NCBI GenBank assembly: GCA_964608405.1
Contig: CAZSNC010000023.1
Location: 1 to 10,547 of the forward strand
Source: GWB1-38-13 sp964608405
GTDB lineage: Bacteria > Patescibacteriota > Microgenomatia > UBA8517
DNA: 10,547 nt
Reading direction: 5' to 3'
Part shown: in pieces, positions 6,354 to 10,547 of the stretch
Numbering within the stretch: the stretch's first letter is position 1
Layout of the letters: each line of letters starts with the position of its first letter
Program-made: the position numbers and the translations under genes
Notes under the pieces: generated by a model
The model's database searches: none
What the model was told of the DNA's origin: nothing
Seen by the model: only the letters and a program-made list of their open reading frames with translations

Positions 6354-6731
6354 TTAATTATCCAAAGAGTTATCAATCCGTCTTATTATTTCGTGCATAC
6401 CCTCAATAATTTTTCTCCCGTCTTCTTTCTGTGTAATTCCCAAATTCATTCTGAGTCCTATTTGATTTAAATATTTTCTTGCTCTTTTTAACTCCCACTT
6501 ATTATTCATATGTAGCATCACTCCTCCTTCAGTAATTCCCGAATCGATACGAATATTTTTCAATCCCTCAACCAACGTTTGTGCCTGTTCATATGTTTTA
6601 GTTCCAACAACAATATTTGGTGCACTTTTTCCTTCACGTCGTCTTTTGACAGCTTCTTCAATCTGTTCGTCAGATGTGAAAACTCCTCTTCCAAAGTACT
6701 GGGGTGTTTTTGCAGGTATTTCCTTTCCCAT
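6354..6731 (-). CDS. Hypothetical 125-residue protein of the peptide-ligase operon
   Basis: I do not recognise this protein. It is soluble and highly charged, without signal peptide or membrane segment. The N-terminal part (1-35) reads QYFGRGVFTSDEQIEEAVKRRREG; a middle part (39-75) has NIVVGTKTYEQAQTLVEGLK and SGITEGGVMLHM; the rest (78-121) is two predicted helices rich in Lys, Arg and Glu. It ends in NSLDN. Its ATG lies 3 nt after the TGA of the ATP-grasp/acyltransferase gene, so it is cotranscribed and last in the operon. An AGAAGG lies 13 nt upstream, too far to be a clear Shine-Dalgarno. It could be an accessory factor or the acceptor of the ligases; neither is shown by sequence. Confidence 0.8.
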   Translation of the reverse strand: MGKEIPAKTPQYFGRGVFTSDEQIEEAVKRRREGKSAPNIVVGTKTYEQAQTLVEGLKNIRIDSGITEGGVMLHMNNKWELKRARKYLNQIGLRMNLGITQKEDGRKIIEGMHEIIRRIDNSLDN

Positions 6732-6734
6732 AAT

Positions 6735-9017
6735 TCAAATATTGCCTTCTATTATTTCAATATCCGTATTTAACTTCAACTCTTTCCCGTCTTTGTCCTT
6801 TTTCAAAACATAGAAAATATATCTTGTATTTTTCATCCCCAAGAAAACAATTTCATTTTTAAATTTGTCGGCTTTGATTAACCTTGTTGTATAAATTGTT
6901 GCATTGTCTTTAATCTTCGGAGTAAGCCCTAAATTTAATTTGTACTGCAAAAGCCCCACAGACAGATGATGTCCGTACAGATTGTTATCCTGTCCGAAAC
7001 CAATTCTGTTATATCCTTTTTCTTTTGCATATTTAATGCACAAATAATCAATAATCGCTCCAAAACTCCAGTAGGGATTTTTAACTCTTTCAACAATTCC
7101 ATAACAAACAGTCAGTTTGTCATCAGACATTGTAAAAACATTACCTCCCAAAAATTTATTTTCCTTGTATAAAAATATTCCACCGACTTTTTTACCTGTT
7201 TTCTTCTTATAAGTTATCCACAACGGGTTTATTTTTATATTCGCCTTTTCTTTGGAAGATAAAAGACTTTTGTATTTCTCAAACCAAAGCGCAAATTCAT
7301 TACTCGTTATATCGTCTTTTACCTCATATCTCAGGCCATACTGACTCATGTTGTTTAACCAGGTTTTTAAGTGTTTTTTCAGCTTTTTGGCTCTTACCGA
7401 AGAAAGCGGATCGTCTTTTGTTAAATCCATTCCCCACCCGATTTTGGCCGGTCTTACATAACCGAAATCTTCATCAGCATATTCCAAATTAACAACATCA
7501 GCATTTAACTTAATTGCATCTTCCAGAAACTCCGGTTCAGGAATTTCACTTGTCAACAAACCAAAAAAGTCTTTTACAAGTATATTCGGTTTGGTTTTTA
7601 CAAGTTGGAGTTTTTCATAAACACTACTTATAATCATTTTTGCATCTGGCAATAATTCTTTTGGTTTACTTAATATTCCTTTCGAAAAGATAAGCCTTAA
7701 GATCCTCGAACCGCCTTTAAGGGAAGTGCCTTTAAATGGAACCCCTTCCGTTACCAGAAACTCGTTTTTGTCCATCAGCTGTTCGAAGCGATACCCCGGC
7801 CTAAGATATGAAATTGACCCATCGGCAGTAGATCGATATACACCCGCTTTCAATTCACCCGTATTTTCCACCCAATCGTCAGTTTTTGTTTCCAGAATTA
7901 TCTGTGAAGCGCTCTTTTGAGTTTTGTAACTGTTGGAAATTTGATCTACATCAATTGGAAAATCAACACCCATATGTTCAAGGATATGAAATACATCCAT
8001 CGGAATCGCATCGGACTTGTTGTGAATTTCCGATACCAATGGAAATGCGTCCGTATAACGCGGGTTGCACTCAATCGGATATACCTTGCCTTCTTTCGTG
8101 TTTACGATAAGATCCATTCCGAATATTCCTTTATAACCAAGATTTTTGTAGATATACTCTCCGAACTTTTTAGCCATTTCGGCCGCCTGTGCATTTAAGT
8201 TATCGTCAAAATTGCCATAGAAAAAGTCGTGTCCCGAAAACAGTCCCGACCCTTCGGAAGTGTCGCGAACGTCTGAAACATCAAGAATTTGTGTCTGGAT
8301 TCGCCCCACTATCACACCATACTTTGTAGCGCATGCCAAAATACTGCTTGGAATACCTTCAATAAATTTTGTGACATTAACGTTTTCAATTGTTGTTAAT
8401 TTTTCCCTCTTTTTCTGGAATTTGTCCATAAACACGCGAAAATCGTTAAGTGAATTAATAAATGCTGTACCCGTTCCCCCTCCTACCGTGATCTCGGCAA
8501 CCTGAAATACGAGTTTGTCGCCGTACTTATTAACCATCTTTCGATACACATCTTCACCCAGGTCGTCGAATTTCACCGTCTCACCTGTAATAGCATCTAT
8601 CCCCGCCTCTTTCAAAAGATTTCGAAATGCCAATTTGTTTTCAATGTCATATTTAACCGTTGAACTGTTTTCAATAATCTTCCACCCTTTTTCAAAAGAA
8701 AGAGTCTCGAGGCGCGGAGTTGGTTTATATACCAATAGGTGTGGATTTTTCTTACTATTTATAAACGATTGCACTTCGGGAAGAGACAACATCTCCCCGG
8801 CATTCATTTTGGAAATGGATACTTTCGGATTTTCCTTCTCAACACAAAAAACCTCTATGTCGCCCGATATCAGATCCGTTTCTCCCCGATATTTAAAACA
8901 GACAATCGAGTAGTTCGGAAAATATTCAGAAGGCACTACGCGCGAGAAAGCATTCGGAGCAACTCCGATAATGTCGGGTAAGTTTCTTGTAATCTTTAAA
9001 ATCTCTTCCTTGTCCAT
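6735..9017 (-). CDS. ATP-grasp ligase fused to GNAT/FemAB-like acyltransferase
   Basis: ATP-grasp enzymes join a carboxylate to an amine through an acyl-phosphate. Of 760 residues, about 120-350 form the ATP-grasp fold: VKYDIENKLAFRNLLKEAGI begins it (121-140), the nucleotide loop is VGGGTGTAF (178-186), and metal ligands are probably D302 (GMDLIV), E316 and N318 (PIECNPRYTD). All key residues seem present. Residues 350-500 are a linker region of unknown fold. About 560-700 resembles GNAT/FemAB-type acyltransferases: ITYKKKTGKKVGGIFLY, then DYLCIKYAKEKGYNRIGFGQDN and GLLQYKLNLGL. I choose ATG 9017 over TTG 9032; it overlaps the upstream ligase gene by 22 nt. Substrates are unknown. The fusion suggests ligation plus N-acylation of one product, as in other amidoligase systems; that is inference. 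It has no membrane segments. Confidence 0.85.
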   Translation of the reverse strand: MDKEEILKITRNLPDIIGVAPNAFSRVVPSEYFPNYSIVCFKYRGETDLISGDIEVFCVEKENPKVSISKMNAGEMLSLPEVQSFINSKKNPHLLVYKPTPRLETLSFEKGWKIIENSSTVKYDIENKLAFRNLLKEAGIDAITGETVKFDDLGEDVYRKMVNKYGDKLVFQVAEITVGGGTGTAFINSLNDFRVFMDKFQKKREKLTTIENVNVTKFIEGIPSSILACATKYGVIVGRIQTQILDVSDVRDTSEGSGLFSGHDFFYGNFDDNLNAQAAEMAKKFGEYIYKNLGYKGIFGMDLIVNTKEGKVYPIECNPRYTDAFPLVSEIHNKSDAIPMDVFHILEHMGVDFPIDVDQISNSYKTQKSASQIILETKTDDWVENTGELKAGVYRSTADGSISYLRPGYRFEQLMDKNEFLVTEGVPFKGTSLKGGSRILRLIFSKGILSKPKELLPDAKMIISSVYEKLQLVKTKPNILVKDFFGLLTSEIPEPEFLEDAIKLNADVVNLEYADEDFGYVRPAKIGWGMDLTKDDPLSSVRAKKLKKHLKTWLNNMSQYGLRYEVKDDITSNEFALWFEKYKSLLSSKEKANIKINPLWITYKKKTGKKVGGIFLYKENKFLGGNVFTMSDDKLTVCYGIVERVKNPYWSFGAIIDYLCIKYAKEKGYNRIGFGQDNNLYGHHLSVGLLQYKLNLGLTPKIKDNATIYTTRLIKADKFKNEIVFLGMKNTRYIFYVLKKDKDGKELKLNTDIEIIEGNI

Positions 9018-10381
9018 AATGCTTTGTACCAATCGTATTTGGCAACCTCCCCTTCATCGGCTTTTACAAGAAAGCCTGTTAGGTCACGTCTGCCTACAAT
9101 CATTTTTACCCTCATCTCTCCCCTTTTTGCCAAACTGGCAACCGACTTGATTCTTTTGCCTGAAAGATAATACACAATATTAATCATCTTTCTGACCCCT
9201 TTACCCATCTGATTTCTTACTTTCTTTTGCGCAATAATGTTTTCGGGGTAAGTAAGGCCCAAGCTTTGTGCGTAATCCGCATCAATTGATGTCCTCCATG
9301 CGCCCGTATCGACTTTTACCGGTATCTGGTGTTTCTTCTTTTTAACATCAACAATTTTAATCAATTCCCATACGTTGATTGTCTTTGTAATATCTTCCGT
9401 TTTTACACGTTCGGCAAATTTTTCGCTAAATAAAGCTCTGGCGATTCTTACTCCGTGTTCGGCATTAATGACCTCAAGATCTTCGATTTTATCAAGCCTT
9501 CTTCGAAGTCCGACTTTATTGGCAAGCTGGATCTGAAGACCGGGTTGGGCATTAATCTCAATCACCATCGGACCTTTTTCTGGATGCAGAACAATATCCA
9601 CACCAACATATGTTAACCCCGAAGCAATTTGGGCATTTACAGCAGTCATAAGGACATTGTTCCATTGAGGAATTTTTATACCATGAAGTTTCTTGTTTGA
9701 TCCGGGTTTACGCCTGATATAATCCTGATGCCATACCGCACGCGTTGTAATACCTGTTGCAATATCAATCCCAACACCAACCGCTCCCTGGTGTAAATTG
9801 GCACGACCTTTCGATTCTTTGGTCGGCAGACGAAGCATGGCAACAATCGGAACTTTACGAAAGACAATTATTCTGATATCAGGGGTTCCCCTGTAGGCAA
9901 GTTTCCTAAATACCTTGTGTCTTCCGATATATTCCTGGACAAATGCCACATCCGGCTCGCTTCTCATACTATATGCCCCTTCCAGGATATCCAGTACATG
10001 AAGCTTTAAATCATCGTCAGTTATCTTTTCCTTTTGTGTTGTAACCCACTTAACCCTCTGTGGAACCAATTTCTTTCTCCCGGTTCTGGGGCTTAGCTCG
10101 TATTCCTCCGCCCTTTTTTTAATAACAACTATCCCCTCGCCACCCAAACCCCTGCTGGGTTTTAAAGCAAAAGCGTCCGGAAGTTTTCCCCAATCATACG
10201 AAAAAACATCAGAGGGAGTTTTAAACTTCTTAATTATCTTAGGTGTAGCAACCGCACTTTTTTTAAGCACTCTCCAGGTTTGAATCTTGGAATCGGCAAT
10301 CTTTTTCCCTTTTCGTGTATTGAAACGGTATGAAAAAAGTTGTGTCCTGGCATTAAGTCCCAAAATACTTGATAATTTCAT
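8996..10381 (-). CDS. Alpha-L-glutamate ligase-like ATP-grasp enzyme fused to retropepsin-like (RimB/PF05618) peptidase domain
   Basis: The 461-residue protein has two parts. Residues 1-315 match the RimK-related alpha-L-glutamate-ligase-like family (TIGR02291 type): ALKPSRGLGGEGIVVI (72-87, ATP loop), PDIRIIVFR (167-175), MLRLPT and RANLHQGAVGVGIDIATG (193-210), then VDIVL and VIEINAQPG (260-281) with metal ligands D262, E275 and N277. Residues 340-441 carry VKVDTGAWRTSIDA (355-368), the retropepsin active-site D-T-G-A with D358, and MIVGRRDLTGFLVKA (427-441), the closing motif of PF05618 peptidases that accompany RimK. In other bacteria these are usually separate neighbouring genes; here they are fused. 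ATG 10381 lies 82 nt after the upstream partial gene, without a clear Shine-Dalgarno or promoter. The acceptor is unknown; amino-acid addition and trimming is the inferred role. Confidence 0.88.
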   Translation of the reverse strand: MKLSSILGLNARTQLFSYRFNTRKGKKIADSKIQTWRVLKKSAVATPKIIKKFKTPSDVFSYDWGKLPDAFALKPSRGLGGEGIVVIKKRAEEYELSPRTGRKKLVPQRVKWVTTQKEKITDDDLKLHVLDILEGAYSMRSEPDVAFVQEYIGRHKVFRKLAYRGTPDIRIIVFRKVPIVAMLRLPTKESKGRANLHQGAVGVGIDIATGITTRAVWHQDYIRRKPGSNKKLHGIKIPQWNNVLMTAVNAQIASGLTYVGVDIVLHPEKGPMVIEINAQPGLQIQLANKVGLRRRLDKIEDLEVINAEHGVRIARALFSEKFAERVKTEDITKTINVWELIKIVDVKKKKHQIPVKVDTGAWRTSIDADYAQSLGLTYPENIIAQKKVRNQMGKGVRKMINIVYYLSGKRIKSVASLAKRGEMRVKMIVGRRDLTGFLVKADEGEVAKYDWYKALWTRKRF

Positions 10382-10463
10382 ATAATTTCTTTTTGTTTAG
10401 ATATTTATTAATAATTTCCGCTTTTTGTATGTTTGGTTGTTTTCCCAAATTAAACAAATGTGT

Positions 10464-10547
10464 TTACTGTTTGCTTGTTAACAGTTTTCTGAATCGCCAC
10501 AGCTCCATTACACGAAGGCCTGTATACCTTCCCAAGAGCAAATCGGC
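10464..10547 (-). CDS. C-terminal end of an upstream gene, possibly 7TM inactive-transglutaminase protein (partial)
   Basis: An open minus-strand frame enters from the right edge and ends at TAA (10464-10466), giving 27 residues that end in GRYTGLRVMELWRFRKLL then TSKQ. The sequence reads like real protein, and its composition fits the C-terminus of the 7TM protein fused to an inactive transglutaminase (PF14402 type), which commonly precedes the glutamate-ligase-like gene. That identity rests on memory of the family plus context and is uncertain. Coding itself is likely, since the frame is on the operon strand and stops 82 nt before the ligase gene. Confidence 0.5.
   Translation of the reverse strand, partial: ADLLLGRYTGLRVMELWRFRKLLTSKQ

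Noticed and set aside
9018..9032. TTG at 9032 as start of the ATP-grasp/acyltransferase gene
   Set aside because: An in-frame ATG lies five codons downstream at 9017 in the ATTATG context shared by other genes; the extra residues add no family motif.
10353..10463. Small minus-strand open frame after the TAA at 10464, reading on in the same frame toward the ligase start
   Set aside because: It has no ATG at its head, is low-complexity Lys/Asn/Ile-rich as AT-rich intergenic DNA would give, and overlaps the ligase start.

Overview
The window looks like bacterial DNA from an AT-rich, compact genome, most likely a member of the Candidate Phyla Radiation (Patescibacteria). This placement is an inference. 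It rests on the long charged N-terminal extension of ribosomal protein L1, the tight gene packing and the general look of the proteins; no rRNA marker is present. TGA ends the L10 and ATP-grasp/acetyltransferase genes, so the standard bacterial code applies, not the TGA=Gly code of some CPR lineages. Ten protein genes are supported, two of them cut by the window edges. A 10-base N run inside the L1 gene marks an assembly gap.

Left (1-1222, minus): a long open frame running off the left edge encodes a glycoside hydrolase family 57-like protein with the DUF3536 signature. It is divergent from the ribosomal genes. Next (1301-2750, plus): a leader able to form several hairpins, then rplK (L11) and rplA (L1), with the gap in the L1 extension.

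Middle (2794-5044, minus): two membrane protein genes, a TspO/MBR-like multi-pass protein and an unrecognised secreted-then-anchored protein with a signal peptide and four membrane segments. They separate L11-L1 from L10-L12, which many bacteria keep together. Then (5104-6337, plus): a good sigma70-type promoter, an L10-type leader with mutually exclusive hairpins ending in an intrinsic terminator, rplJ (L10), rplL (L7/L12) and a strong terminator.

Right (6354-10547, all minus, reading leftward from the edge): an apparent peptide-ligase operon. Its order is the last 27 codons of a gene that may encode the 7TM inactive-transglutaminase protein; an alpha-L-glutamate-ligase-like ATP-grasp enzyme fused to a retropepsin-like (RimB/PF05618-type) peptidase domain; a second ATP-grasp enzyme fused to a GNAT/FemAB-like acyltransferase domain; and a 125-residue protein of unknown function. 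The last three genes overlap or lie 3 nt apart. This is the most interesting part of the window: a probable machine that adds, removes and perhaps caps amino acids on an unknown acceptor.

A recurring oddity is translation initiation. Five genes start within the hexamer ATTATG with no good Shine-Dalgarno at normal spacing, and three genes have promoter-like elements so close to the ATG that leaderless mRNAs are possible. Only rplL has a clear Shine-Dalgarno.
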